Origin: Schlesneria paludicola DSM 18645
Lineage (GTDB): Bacteria; Planctomycetota; Planctomycetia; Planctomycetales; Planctomycetaceae
Direction of reading: 5' to 3'
Assembly: GCF_000255655.1 (NCBI RefSeq)
Contig: NZ_JH636434.1
Location: 3,176,716 to 3,240,715 of the forward strand
DNA length: 64,000 nucleotides
The notes under the pieces are model-generated. The model was not told the origin of the DNA. It ran no database searches and worked only from the letters and a program-made list of their open reading frames with translations. Made by a program: the position numbers and the translations under genes. Positions 17,298 to 26,544 of the stretch are shown here, one piece after another. Within the stretch, counting starts at the first letter, position 1. Every line of letters starts with the position of its first letter.

Positions 17298-19886
17298 ATG
17301 ACTGAATCGACCACAACATTTACGACGGAAGATTTCTTCAATCTGCTTGCGCGCAGCGGACTGCTGAATGAGGGACTGTTCCAAACGCTGAAACAGCGAT
17401 TCGAAGGAAACGACCACGATCCGAAATCGATTATCGCTCAGATGTTGGCGGAACATCTGCTGACGCCGTTTCAGGCCCGGCAATTGGGCGAACGCCGACA
17501 TCGCGGATTCTTTCTTTCCGACAAGTACAAGATCCTCGATTTCCTCGGCCAAGGTGGCATGAGTCGCGTACTGCTGTGCGAGCACATGATGCTGCAGCGG
17601 TTGGTGGCGGTCAAAATCCTGAATAAGTCACTCGACAAATTCCCGGGTGCAGCCGAGCGGTTCCTGCGCGAAGCCCGCGCTGCCGCGTCCATGGATCATC
17701 CTCATATCGCCCGCGTCTTTGACGTTGATCGGACCGGGCTGGGGCCATGCATTGTCATGGAGTATGTCGACGGCACTAACCTGCACGAGATGGCCGTCAA
17801 ACGAGAGTTGCTCGCGGTCAATCGCGTCGCGCACTACATCAGTCAGGCCGCGATCGGGTTGCAGCAGGCGCATCTGGTGGGGCTGGTCCATCGCGACATC
17901 AAGCCCGCGAATCTGATGCTGGATCGAACAGGAACCGTCAAGCTGCTCGATCTCGGCCTGGCACGATTTTTCGACCCCAAGCGTTCCGACAACCTGACCC
18001 AGCAGATCGACGCTTCAAGCATCATTGGGACGGCAGACTACATTGCGCCGGAACAAGTGATGGAATCCAGCTCGGCCGACATCCGCGCCGACATTTATAG
18101 CCTCGGTTACTCGATGTACTTTTTGCTCACTCGAGTTTTGCCCGCCGGTGACGGACCGGTAATGCGAAAACTACTCTGGCATCAAACGCGACATCCCGAG
18201 CCAATTCGCACCCTTCGCCCTGAAGTTCCTGAAGGAATGGCCGCCGTCATCGAACGGATGACGATGAAGAAGCCCGAGGAACGCTATCAGACCCCGGCCG
18301 AAGTCGTCGCCGCGCTTGCGCCCTGGGTCACCGAACCGATCAGCCCACCGACGGACGAAGAAATGCCGAAAACACGCGCATCGGCATATCGACTGGGGCT
18401 TTGTCCGCCGCCCGATCAGTCGAAAATGGCGAGTATGAATTCCTCGTCATCAGGCTCAAATTCATCGGGTTCGATTTCGACCAGACCGCCTGCACCAAGT
18501 TCGCATTCCGTCACCGACAGCACAAGAACCCGACTTCCTTTTACGATCCACGGAAACTCGGCTTCGCGAATCGGAATTGTGAATCCTTTGGATTCCGAGG
18601 CCGCGATGCCAACGGGTTCGACGATTCGTGCGGCCAAAACGAATGACGTGATGTCGGCATCCGCTGAAACGGTTTCAACATCCGAATCTTCATACATTCG
18701 CAGTCTCCACGAATCGAAAAGTCCCGAAGGGCGGATGTTGCGCTACCTTCTGGCGCTGTTGGGAATGATCATCGCATTTGGAATCGGCGGATGGACAACG
18801 TATTGGTGGATCTCGGCGCCGCCATGGAAAAACTATCGTGTGACGAGGACGCCCTCGCGAAACACGCCAGCTCAGCGACCGCAATCAAACTCCACGACCA
18901 CGGGTCCCATCGTCACTCCCACCAGTGCCATTGTACTGCGAGGCGGAGGTTCGACGTTCATTCGCCCCGCGATGGAGCAGTGGTCGCGCGTTTACGAGCA
19001 ACAGACCGGAATCAAGATTGAATACTCGGCCGTCGGCTCCAGCAAAGGGGTCGACGGAATGATTTCCAACTTTCTTGACTTCAGTTGTACCGATGCCCCG
19101 CTGACCGCCGACCAGCTCGCCAGTGCCGGTTCGCCGATCGTCCACGTCCCATTGGCATTGGGCGCGGTCGCACCTGTTTGCAATGTCACAAACGAGGCGG
19201 GCGAGCCGATCTCGATTCGCTTTACCGGTGCAGTCCTCGCCAATATTTACCTGGGCAAGATCAAAACCTGGAATGATCCGGGAATTGCCGTCAGCAATCC
19301 AGGTCGTGAATTGCCCAATCTGGACATCACCGTCGTTCACCGTAGCGACGGCAGTGGAACAACGGCCATTTGGACCAGCTACCTGAGCAAGGTCAGTTCA
19401 GCCTGGAAGAGTCAGATCGGCGAAGGAGTTGTCGTCAACTGGCCAGCAGGGATCGCGGCGGAAAAGAATGACGGTGTCGCCGACGCGGTCAGCCGCACGG
19501 CCGGGGCGATTGGTTATGTTGAACTGAGCTATGCCCTGGCCAATGATCTGTCCGTCGGGCAGGTCAAAAACAAATCCGGAGTCTTCATTGGCCCTTCGGT
19601 CGATGGAATCTCGGCCGCCGCCGCATCGATGGCAGAATTTCCAGCCGATCTACGGTTCTCGCTTGTCGACGCGCCGGGAACCGAGGCCTATCCGATTGTT
19701 GGAACCTGCTGGGCCATCATGCGAATCAACCAACCCAGCGAACGAGGTGAAGATATCGTTCACTTTCTGCGCTGGATCACAGCGGAAGGGCAGAACGAAC
19801 TTGCTCACCTGCAGTACGGGCGGTTACCCAAGGAACTGGCAGAAAAGGGCTCTGCACTGCTCGAGAAGGTTGTCACGTCCAGATAA
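17298..19886 (+). CDS. Transmembrane Ser/Thr kinase fused to PstS phosphate-binding domain
   Basis: I start this 862-residue protein at the ATG at 17298. After a helical N-terminal region comes a Hanks-type kinase (about 77-345): glycine loop GQGGMSRV (84-91), VAVKIL with Lys106, catalytic HRDIKPAN (198-205), DLG (218-220) and APE (250-252). A Ser/Thr/Pro-rich linker (about 350-478) leads to one membrane helix (about 482-505). The C-terminal 315 residues are a complete PstS-type domain: LRGGGSTF (547-554), TDAPLT (598-603), LANIYLGKIKTWNDPGI and the phosphate-contacting HRSDGSGTT (681-689), ending with VGTCWAIM. Expected topology is kinase in the cytoplasm and PstS outside, so it looks like a phosphate-sensing receptor kinase. 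All key kinase residues are present. No pstCAB or phoBR genes adjoin it. Confidence 0.93.
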   Translation: MTESTTTFTTEDFFNLLARSGLLNEGLFQTLKQRFEGNDHDPKSIIAQMLAEHLLTPFQARQLGERRHRGFFLSDKYKILDFLGQGGMSRVLLCEHMMLQRLVAVKILNKSLDKFPGAAERFLREARAAASMDHPHIARVFDVDRTGLGPCIVMEYVDGTNLHEMAVKRELLAVNRVAHYISQAAIGLQQAHLVGLVHRDIKPANLMLDRTGTVKLLDLGLARFFDPKRSDNLTQQIDASSIIGTADYIAPEQVMESSSADIRADIYSLGYSMYFLLTRVLPAGDGPVMRKLLWHQTRHPEPIRTLRPEVPEGMAAVIERMTMKKPEERYQTPAEVVAALAPWVTEPISPPTDEEMPKTRASAYRLGLCPPPDQSKMASMNSSSSGSNSSGSISTRPPAPSSHSVTDSTRTRLPFTIHGNSASRIGIVNPLDSEAAMPTGSTIRAAKTNDVMSASAETVSTSESSYIRSLHESKSPEGRMLRYLLALLGMIIAFGIGGWTTYWWISAPPWKNYRVTRTPSRNTPAQRPQSNSTTTGPIVTPTSAIVLRGGGSTFIRPAMEQWSRVYEQQTGIKIEYSAVGSSKGVDGMISNFLDFSCTDAPLTADQLASAGSPIVHVPLALGAVAPVCNVTNEAGEPISIRFTGAVLANIYLGKIKTWNDPGIAVSNPGRELPNLDITVVHRSDGSGTTAIWTSYLSKVSSAWKSQIGEGVVVNWPAGIAAEKNDGVADAVSRTAGAIGYVELSYALANDLSVGQVKNKSGVFIGPSVDGISAAAASMAEFPADLRFSLVDAPGTEAYPIVGTCWAIMRINQPSERGEDIVHFLRWITAEGQNELAHLQYGRLPKELAEKGSALLEKVVTSR

Positions 19887-20027
19887 TCCACCGCAGCGCC
19901 TTTGAAATTCCGCTGGGGCGGGCCCCTTATTAATCACGATACCTTGGCGTTTCTGAATTCGGGCGAAGCCCACCTTCGTGATTTCCAATGGCAAGACGAT
20001 GCCGCGGGCAGGGTGTCGCCGCAAAAC

Positions 20028-21155
20028 TTAATCAGCCGGTTTGACGGCGGCGTCCGTGGCGGGAATCCCCACGACGGGCAGTGGCACACGTTCGGGCCGC
20101 TGATCATCATCGAGTGCCACACGATCAATAGGAACGCCGTCGATCTCACGTCGAAGCAACAGCGAGATCACGGTGGCAATCGACCAGAAGCAACTGGCAC
20201 CGACCCCGCGCACCAGATCTTCGACCAGTCGCGTCAGCACGGGCTTCAGGCCCGAAAAGGCGGTGGCCGACCCACTTCCAAATGAGGTCGCCGACAAACA
20301 ACACCAAATCGTCGTTCGTGCGATGGCCGCGACGAGCAACATTACGCCGCATCCGGCGATTCCACCCAGGATTACATACACCGCAGCGTGCCACGGTCGG
20401 CCTGTCAGTCCGCTATAGGCACGGCTAAGACCACCAAAACTATCGCAGTCGTCCGTCGAAATCGCGGCCACCATCAGTGGCCAGCCGATGGCAGTGGCCA
20501 ACACAAGTACAGCAATTCCGAATCCCAGCGCCGTCACGATTGGCGCAGTGACCTGCAGCCAGACAGCCCCCATTGCAGGCAGGCGCCCGGGCATGCCCAA
20601 CACCGCGATCAGGCACCCGATCACAAGTGCCGCCCCGAGCGGAATCAAGGGAGCCCGCAACACCCTCATCCAGCGCCGAATGGCATACCGTATTGCCGAA
20701 ATGAAAGTGGACTGATCATGTTGATTCAGCAGCATCGCGGCGCGGCGACAGAGCACCACGCCGACAAGCGACCACGCGGCAAGAGCGACGACAAACAGCA
20801 GCAAACCATTGAAGCGAGCCAACGTCGAACTGCCGGTCTGCAGCGCCACCATGGCCGGATTGATGACACTCCTCCAGGGGCTTAGCAGAATGTCACCAAT
20901 CTCCAGATCAGCGATCAGCAAATTCTGTCCAGGTCCGAACCGACTGAGCCATGTGGTCAACAGAGGTCGTGTTCTGACGCCTTCGCTGGGAAGAATTTCG
21001 TCGACAAGCTGCCCCGTCAGATCGAGTCCAAGCACAACCATCCACGCGACCAGGATCGAGCCAGGAGAAAGCGCCGTTCGGGCGGCATCAAAGATGCGAT
21101 AGACCGCGGATGGAAACGAGGCCGGAAGTCGGTAGTCGGGCTCATCGTCTGGCAT
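20028..21155 (-). CDS. Multi-pass integral membrane protein, function unknown
   Basis: This encodes 375 residues with about six hydrophobic segments, for example FNGLLLFVVALAAWSLVGVVL, LIPLGAALVIGCLIAVLGM, IVTALGFGIAVLVLATAIG and AAVYVILGGIAGCGVMLLV. A patch reading STDDCDSFGGLSRAYSGLTGRPW lies between two of them and resembles the conserved part of planctomycete membrane proteins I cannot name. The C-terminal 40 residues are polar and probably cytoplasmic. I do not recognise a catalytic motif. It is convergent with the kinase gene and 103 bp downstream of the nucleoside hydrolase on the same strand, so the two may be co-transcribed. Confidence 0.8.
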   Translation of the reverse strand: MPDDEPDYRLPASFPSAVYRIFDAARTALSPGSILVAWMVVLGLDLTGQLVDEILPSEGVRTRPLLTTWLSRFGPGQNLLIADLEIGDILLSPWRSVINPAMVALQTGSSTLARFNGLLLFVVALAAWSLVGVVLCRRAAMLLNQHDQSTFISAIRYAIRRWMRVLRAPLIPLGAALVIGCLIAVLGMPGRLPAMGAVWLQVTAPIVTALGFGIAVLVLATAIGWPLMVAAISTDDCDSFGGLSRAYSGLTGRPWHAAVYVILGGIAGCGVMLLVAAIARTTIWCCLSATSFGSGSATAFSGLKPVLTRLVEDLVRGVGASCFWSIATVISLLLRREIDGVPIDRVALDDDQRPERVPLPVVGIPATDAAVKPAD

Positions 21156-21258
21156 TCACGGTCTTTCGGCAGTCGCTGTGGGTCGAACAAAGCAAGGTCA
21201 GTTGGAAACAGCAGAATATCGAATGGGCGGGGATCGGTGCAGGCATAGGCAGCAGCGA

Positions 21259-22227
21259 TCAACATGCCCGGCGCAGCATTTGAACCAGATAGTCCAAGAC
21301 TCCCTGTGCGTCGACATCCACCAGCGCATCGACGTTGTTGTGCCAGGCGGGCCGCTGACGACGGTCAAACACAGTCATCCCACGCGTCAGATGCCCTTCG
21401 GTCTCAACGTCCACAGAAAGGGGCGATCGCTTGAAGAGACGAGGCCGTGAGACGGCTGCCAATGCGGTCAGTTCTGGCAACCAGATCCCTTCGACACCCA
21501 AATGCTGGCGATGAGCTCGCAAGGCAAAGGGCAGCAGCTGACGCAGCAGGGCACATGAGCGGGTGGCTTCTGAAAGCCCCAGGCGATCCAGTTGATCAAA
21601 CGTCAAGATGGCGCGATGGCTAACATCGCGGGAAACGATGCACTTCATCGTGGGAGACTTCAGAACGACGCGTGCCGCTTCGGGATGGTGGTAGACATTG
21701 AATTCTGCGGCAGCCGTGACATCGCCCTCACTCGCGATGGTCCCCGCCAGGCAGACCAGGCTGCCGAGATTGCTCAGAAACCCTGCGTCAAGGTCAGCAG
21801 CCAGCGCCACATTGCTGAGCGGCCCCAGCGTCAGTACGGTGATTTCATCGGGATACTCACGCGCCAGCTCGGTCATCAACTTTGCCGCATCGCGCGGGTG
21901 ATGCAGATCCGCGACGGCAACAGACCAGTCCCCCAGTCCATCCGGCCCATTCAGCGATCGCAATTGATTCTGCCACTCCGGCGAGGAAATCGACGACTCT
22001 GCATCGTGCATCCGCTGTGAAGCCTCCGCCTGTCCGATCCGCGGCCATTTCGGTGGATCAATCGCCTCAACCAATGCCTGCAGATTGCGGCCGGCTTGCA
22101 CTGCAGAGACCGCACCCCCGACGGCCGTTAACGCAATGACGTCCAATTCTGGATCGGCGAGTGCGATCGCAATCGCCAGTGCATCGCCAATTCCCGGGTC
22201 CGCATCGATAATCAGTTTTTGTGGCAT
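21259..22227 (-). CDS. Inosine/uridine-preferring nucleoside hydrolase family protein
   Basis: This encodes 322 residues from the ATG at 22227. It has the family signature at the N-terminus, KLIIDADPGIGDALAIAIAL, where aspartates normally bind Ca2+ and the ribose. TVLTLGPLSNVALA and EFNVYHHPEAARVVL, then VSRDVSHRAIL, are also typical. The usual reaction is hydrolysis of a ribonucleoside to base and ribose. The signature normally reads DxDPGxDDA; here the first of the paired aspartates is Gly14, so activity or substrate may differ. The frame is open 48 codons upstream but the family start fits 22227. Confidence 0.9.
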   Translation of the reverse strand: MPQKLIIDADPGIGDALAIAIALADPELDVIALTAVGGAVSAVQAGRNLQALVEAIDPPKWPRIGQAEASQRMHDAESSISSPEWQNQLRSLNGPDGLGDWSVAVADLHHPRDAAKLMTELAREYPDEITVLTLGPLSNVALAADLDAGFLSNLGSLVCLAGTIASEGDVTAAAEFNVYHHPEAARVVLKSPTMKCIVSRDVSHRAILTFDQLDRLGLSEATRSCALLRQLLPFALRAHRQHLGVEGIWLPELTALAAVSRPRLFKRSPLSVDVETEGHLTRGMTVFDRRQRPAWHNNVDALVDVDAQGVLDYLVQMLRRAC

Positions 22228-22663
22228 GAATGATCTTCTCGCATCCGTGAGTGCGCCATTCGAAATGTCCGACGCGCGCGTCGGGCGAGCGGTACTTGTG
22301 TTCGTTGACCGTATCGCGACAAAACATTGAAATGGACAGACTGGCGTCGTCGCTGCCAGTCGTCGCCGCAAAATTTGGTTTAAGTGCGTGACAATAGAGA
22401 TCGTAGATCGTCACCGCCTGTCCTTCAATCCCGTTCTCAGGGGTGTCGACAAGTAATCGCAATCGTTCATGAACGTTCACACGCCAGAGACGCACACGGC
22501 CCCAACTTCATCGGCAACGGGTGACTTGGTTGTGAATGCCGCGCTCGGTGGCTTACGGCTTCACATTTTCGACGAGGAAGTACGTCTGCCTGCTACAATT
22601 TATTTGATGCCGTTTTCAGCACCAGAAGGTTCGATCCGTTTCCCCGAAGGGCGCAGTCCGTCA
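22228..22663. other. Intergenic gap, divergent
   Basis: The gap between the divergent nucleoside hydrolase and HAD genes shows only motif-free open frames. Promoters for both are expected. Confidence 0.45.
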
Positions 22664-23341
22664 ATGAATGTCTTGTTGTTTGATATCGATGGTACGTTGA
22701 TTGATGCAGGAGGAGCGGGTCAGGCTGCGATGGAGGGCGCACTCGCGGAAGAGTTTGGAGCCCGCGGACCGGTTTCGGGGATTTCGACAGCGGGAAGAAC
22801 AGATCGAGCCATTGCCGTCGACTTGTTTCGCTTCCATCAGGTGGAACTGAGCGACGACCACTGGTCACGATATCTGAAGTCTTACTTTCGACTGCTGCCC
22901 GACTCGCTGAAGACTCAGTCCGGCAGGATTTTGCCGGGGGTCATTCCGTTGCTAGAACGACTGAGCCAGCGAGACGATGTCCTGCTCGGGTTGCTGACGG
23001 GCAATTTCGCGGAAGGTGCAAAGCTGAAGTTGACCCACTATGGACTGGCCGACCACTTCAGACTCGGTGGATACGGCGACCTGCACCTCGACCGCGACGA
23101 CGTCGCGCGTGCGGCACTTTGCGCTGCGAAAGACCACCACCCGGAACTCAGTCCCGATCGAGTCTGGGTGATCGGCGACACTCCTTCCGACATCCGATGT
23201 GCGCGGGCAATCGGGGCGAAGGTCCTTGCCGTGACCACCGGAATTTTCTCGACCACCGAACTGGAGCCGCACCAGCCGGACCTGCTCCTCACAGACCTGA
23301 GTGAGCCGGAACGATGGCTTCAAACCGTGGGATTGATCTGA
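22664..23341 (+). CDS. HAD-family hydrolase (phosphoglycolate-phosphatase-like)
   Basis: This 225-residue protein begins with the HAD motif I FDIDGT (Asp7 as nucleophile, Asp9 as acid/base), a helical cap, GLLTGNFAEGAKLKL for motif II and VWVIGDTPSDIRCARAIG for motif IV, followed by the VLAVTTG strand. Such proteins remove phosphate from small metabolites such as 2-phosphoglycolate; the exact substrate cannot be read from sequence. The frame is open upstream to 22469, but the motif sits 7 residues from the ATG at 22664. It is convergent with lptB, with 36 bp between stops. Confidence 0.91.
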   Translation: MNVLLFDIDGTLIDAGGAGQAAMEGALAEEFGARGPVSGISTAGRTDRAIAVDLFRFHQVELSDDHWSRYLKSYFRLLPDSLKTQSGRILPGVIPLLERLSQRDDVLLGLLTGNFAEGAKLKLTHYGLADHFRLGGYGDLHLDRDDVARAALCAAKDHHPELSPDRVWVIGDTPSDIRCARAIGAKVLAVTTGIFSTTELEPHQPDLLLTDLSEPERWLQTVGLI

Positions 23342-23377
23342 GCCATCGGCGTTGCGTGTCGCGCCGGTCGTTCGGGT

Positions 23378-24163
23378 TTACGCGGCGTGCTTCGTCGCAT
23401 CGTGTTGGTTTTGGAACGCACCCTTGCTTTCGATAATCGAGGTCGCATCGAAGCGTTTTCCGAAGTAGTACTTCTGCGCGTTTTCGTCACCCAGCACCGT
23501 CGCAGCGTCACCACTGACGAGGATGCGTCCGGAAAAAACGATGTAACTGCGATCGGTGATCGTCAACGTTTCGCGTTCGCGGTGATCGGTCAGCAGGATC
23601 GAAATCCCCGTCCGCCGTAGGTCGGCGATGATGTCCTGGATACTGTGAATCGTGACGGGGTCGATCCCCGTGAACGGTTCGTCCAGCAGAATCAGCTTGG
23701 GGCGGCTGGCCAGACAACGGGCAATTTCCAAGCGCCGCCGTTCCCCCCCCGACAACGTTTTCGCGATCTGCTTGCGCTTCTCCAGAAGCCCGAACATGCC
23801 GAGCAGTTCGTCGGCGCGGGCCATCCGCGGGCGGTATGAGAGTGGTTGGAATTCGAGAACGGCGAACAGGTTTTGCTCGACGGTCAGCTTTCCGAAGACG
23901 CTGTCGTTTTGCGGCAGGTACCCCATCCCGTTCTGGGCTCGCTTGTAGAGGGGCCAACGCGTCACATCGACGCCATTGAAGATCACCCGTCCGGCAGTGG
24001 GCGTCACCAGACCAACCGCCATACTGAAGCTGGTGGATTTCCCGGCGCCGTTGGGCCCCAGTAGGCCCACAACTTCACCGGGTTCAACGTGAAAAGAAAC
24101 GCCGTCGACCGCACGTTTTCCGGGATACTGCTTCACCAATCCATGGCATTCCAGCAAGGACAT
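23378..24163 (-). CDS. lptB: LptB-like ABC transporter ATPase
   Basis: This encodes 261 residues. Walker A is GPNGAGKST (36-44), the signature is LSGGERRRLEIAR, Walker B is LILLDEPF, and the switch is LLTDHRERETL, which matches the TDHNVRETL of LptB. PLYKRAQNGMGYLPQNDSVF is also LptB-like. LptB drives lipopolysaccharide export with LptFG in the inner membrane, which fits the lpxK gene at 61850. The ATG at 24163 has GGAG 8 nt upstream; the frame is open 18 codons further. It lies 96 bp downstream of lepB on the same strand. Confidence 0.9.
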   Translation of the reverse strand: MSLLECHGLVKQYPGKRAVDGVSFHVEPGEVVGLLGPNGAGKSTSFSMAVGLVTPTAGRVIFNGVDVTRWPLYKRAQNGMGYLPQNDSVFGKLTVEQNLFAVLEFQPLSYRPRMARADELLGMFGLLEKRKQIAKTLSGGERRRLEIARCLASRPKLILLDEPFTGIDPVTIHSIQDIIADLRRTGISILLTDHRERETLTITDRSYIVFSGRILVSGDAATVLGDENAQKYYFGKRFDATSIIESKGAFQNQHDATKHAA

Positions 24164-24259
24164 GATTCGTACTCCATTACGAATGACAAACGATCGGCTC
24201 GCTCTGGTGCATTTCATTGAAGGAGCGCAACAACCTTGTCGCGTTCCGATTCAAAGCGG

Positions 24260-26101
24260 TTATCGAATTCGCATCCAACGCCACCACTGCGGGTAAAACG
24301 GAAAGACATACTCGGGGTACGTATCAACATACGGCTTACCCATTTGATCCTGATAGGGGCTGTGATTCAGAATCTTGAACCCTTTGCCATTGTTCAAGAA
24401 CGGAACCCCGTGTGGCCAATAGATGAAGAACGCTTTGCCAAGCAGGGCCTGACGCGGCACCGCATGCCGATTGAGGGCATGTCGGCTGTTCGGCCAGAGC
24501 CGACTATCCTGACTGCGAGGGCTATTGTCCCCCATGACGAAGAACTCATCGGAACTGAGCGCACGAAACGTGGCTTCGCGCGATTTCCGGGAATACAGAT
24601 CGCCGTACTCCGCCGGATTTGTCAGGCTGTCGCGGATGCGCACTGACTCGGAGAGTTCTTGTTCGTGTGCGTCGTAATCATTGTTTGGAACACTCTCCGC
24701 CCGGTAGTAAATATCTCGTTGCAGCAAGAGATTCGACACATTCGCCGTCATCCCTGACACGGCGAATCCGGCGGGATTCAAATCGGCAGGCTGAGGATTC
24801 CGGTTCGCCGGGGCCATGAATTCCGCCCCCTCTCCAAAGGGAATCAAACCGCTTCGCAACCAACCACCATTCACCCAGAAACACAGACGATCGTCGACAT
24901 TGGCAAATGTGAGCGTGTACTTTCCCGCACCTCGAATGGGTGTCGGTGCCGAGGCCATCACAACATCGGTCAAGTACGGGTCAGCCGACAGTTCGTCGTT
25001 TCGCAACAGCGTTGCCGTCCCGGTATTTACGTCAACCTGGCAACGATAGCGTCGCACGCCTTCAACCAGTTCCAAGACGAGTTCCGCGTTCGGGCCCTTA
25101 ACGGCAGTGATCTCGACCGTGCAGTTCAGCGTCAAATCGCCGACCCAAAACCGGTCGTCTTCAAAATTGGGACCACGTCCGCCTGAATAGGCGTTGTATC
25201 CGCAGAAATCGGTGATCAGTTCCGGTCGCGGTTCGTGCGGCTCATTCGTTTCGCCCGCCGACGTCCAGTCACCACGCTGCGGAATCAGGTGCTGATAACG
25301 CACCCATTTCTTCTCTTCACCCGATTCGATCGAGAACGATCGCGCCTTCGCATCATGGCGCCAGCTTTGTTCATCGGACACCCATTTGTCGGTTGACGCA
25401 CCATTTGCGGAAGGGGTCATTGCCGCCCAGCGTTCGGGCCACCCTTTGGCCAGAAGGTCGACCGGCGGATATCGATCGTCATAGACGAGTTGCTGTAGCA
25501 CCTTCTGTTTGTCCGGATTCTGCTTTCGCAGAATCTGGTACTCACCTTGATCATCTTTCCGGGCATAGACATCACCGCGAGAAATCTTAATGGCTTCGCC
25601 GGGTAGCCCCACCAGGCGCTTGATGTAGTTCTTTTGCGGATCTTCGGGATAGCGAAAAACAATGACGTCCCAACGCTGGGGTTCGCCCAATTGATAGGGA
25701 AACTTGTTGACCAGAATTCGATCGCCCTTGAACGCCAGCAGATCGCGGATCTTATTTTGATGCCGGCAGTTCGGACAAATTGAATCATCGATCCGTCGAA
25801 CCAGGTATCCATCGTCATTCAGCTCATCGCTAGCCCCGACCTGGTAGTGATAGTGGCATTCTTCGCAGACAACATCTTTGTTACGCCCGAACAGCGTGGG
25901 CGCCATCGATCCGGTCGGGATCACGAACGCTTCTGCCACGAAGGTGCGAAACAGCAAGGCCAGCACAAACGCAAAGGCGATGGATTCAAATGTCTCACGC
26001 GACGCATCATGGTGAGGGCCGTGAGGCGACTTTCTGAAGGTCGCAGCCGCCGCCTCAGCAGGTTTCGCTCCAACAGCAGCGTTCGAACTGGATTTGCTCA
26101 T
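24260..26101 (-). CDS. lepB: Type I signal peptidase with zinc-ribbon-like and large internal insertions
   Basis: This 613-residue protein is about twice the usual length. One membrane helix (about 40-60) precedes box B with IPTGSMAPT, where Ser65 is the nucleophile. Box C is RILVNKF, box D YIKRLVGLPGE with Lys161 as the general base, and box E GDNSPRSQDSRLW (524-536). All catalytic boxes are intact. Between boxes B and C lie two CxxC pairs (Cys79/82 and Cys109/112) that look like a zinc ribbon. Between boxes D and E is an insertion of about 340 residues with a beta-rich character. The role is removal of signal peptides at the outer face of the inner membrane. Confidence 0.93.
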   Translation of the reverse strand: MSKSSSNAAVGAKPAEAAAATFRKSPHGPHHDASRETFESIAFAFVLALLFRTFVAEAFVIPTGSMAPTLFGRNKDVVCEECHYHYQVGASDELNDDGYLVRRIDDSICPNCRHQNKIRDLLAFKGDRILVNKFPYQLGEPQRWDVIVFRYPEDPQKNYIKRLVGLPGEAIKISRGDVYARKDDQGEYQILRKQNPDKQKVLQQLVYDDRYPPVDLLAKGWPERWAAMTPSANGASTDKWVSDEQSWRHDAKARSFSIESGEEKKWVRYQHLIPQRGDWTSAGETNEPHEPRPELITDFCGYNAYSGGRGPNFEDDRFWVGDLTLNCTVEITAVKGPNAELVLELVEGVRRYRCQVDVNTGTATLLRNDELSADPYLTDVVMASAPTPIRGAGKYTLTFANVDDRLCFWVNGGWLRSGLIPFGEGAEFMAPANRNPQPADLNPAGFAVSGMTANVSNLLLQRDIYYRAESVPNNDYDAHEQELSESVRIRDSLTNPAEYGDLYSRKSREATFRALSSDEFFVMGDNSPRSQDSRLWPNSRHALNRHAVPRQALLGKAFFIYWPHGVPFLNNGKGFKILNHSPYQDQMGKPYVDTYPEYVFPFYPQWWRWMRIR

Positions 26102-26544
26102 GCGCTCTTCTAGGCAACATTGGTGACGCGGGTGCGGAGGAGTTCAGGAAGACTCACTTGAACTAAGACAAGACAATTCTCAATCTGATGCGTGCCCAAC
26201 AGCAATTTCGTGCCGCACAAATCGGGGATCGTTGCCAAAGTCATGTTTCCTGTTCGTAGCCTGCTCGTCTCGATTAAACAGTCCCAACGGAATCGCTCAA
26301 ACCATACCAAGCAGCGGGACAATGACTGCCGCCGCAGTCGACCGGGAGTGTAACTTATACAAAGATTTCCGAAAATGGGGACTCGGACACCAACACTTGC
26401 GGGAAGGCCCCACACGATTCCAAGGGCAAAAAGTCCACGCCAATCAGGGAATCCGCTCCCCAGCCACGAACTTGGATGCCACGCTGGTCCACAGGCTGCG
26501 TAGCCTTTTTGCGTAGCCTTTTGAAGTCACGGGGACTGATGGCC
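26102..26544. other. Intergenic gap between response regulator and lepB
   Basis: A 101-codon minus-strand frame (26110-26415) ends just before lepB but has no recognisable motif, so I leave it out. A tandem duplication of GCGTAGCCTTTT occurs at 26498-26521. Confidence 0.45.

Noticed and set aside
16814-17341. 175-codon minus-strand frame between blaI and the kinase
   Set aside because: It overlaps the kinase start on the other strand, has no motif and reads like a chance frame.
26110-26415. 101-codon minus-strand frame just upstream of lepB
   Set aside because: No recognisable motif, no clear ribosome-binding site, and composition like random open frame.
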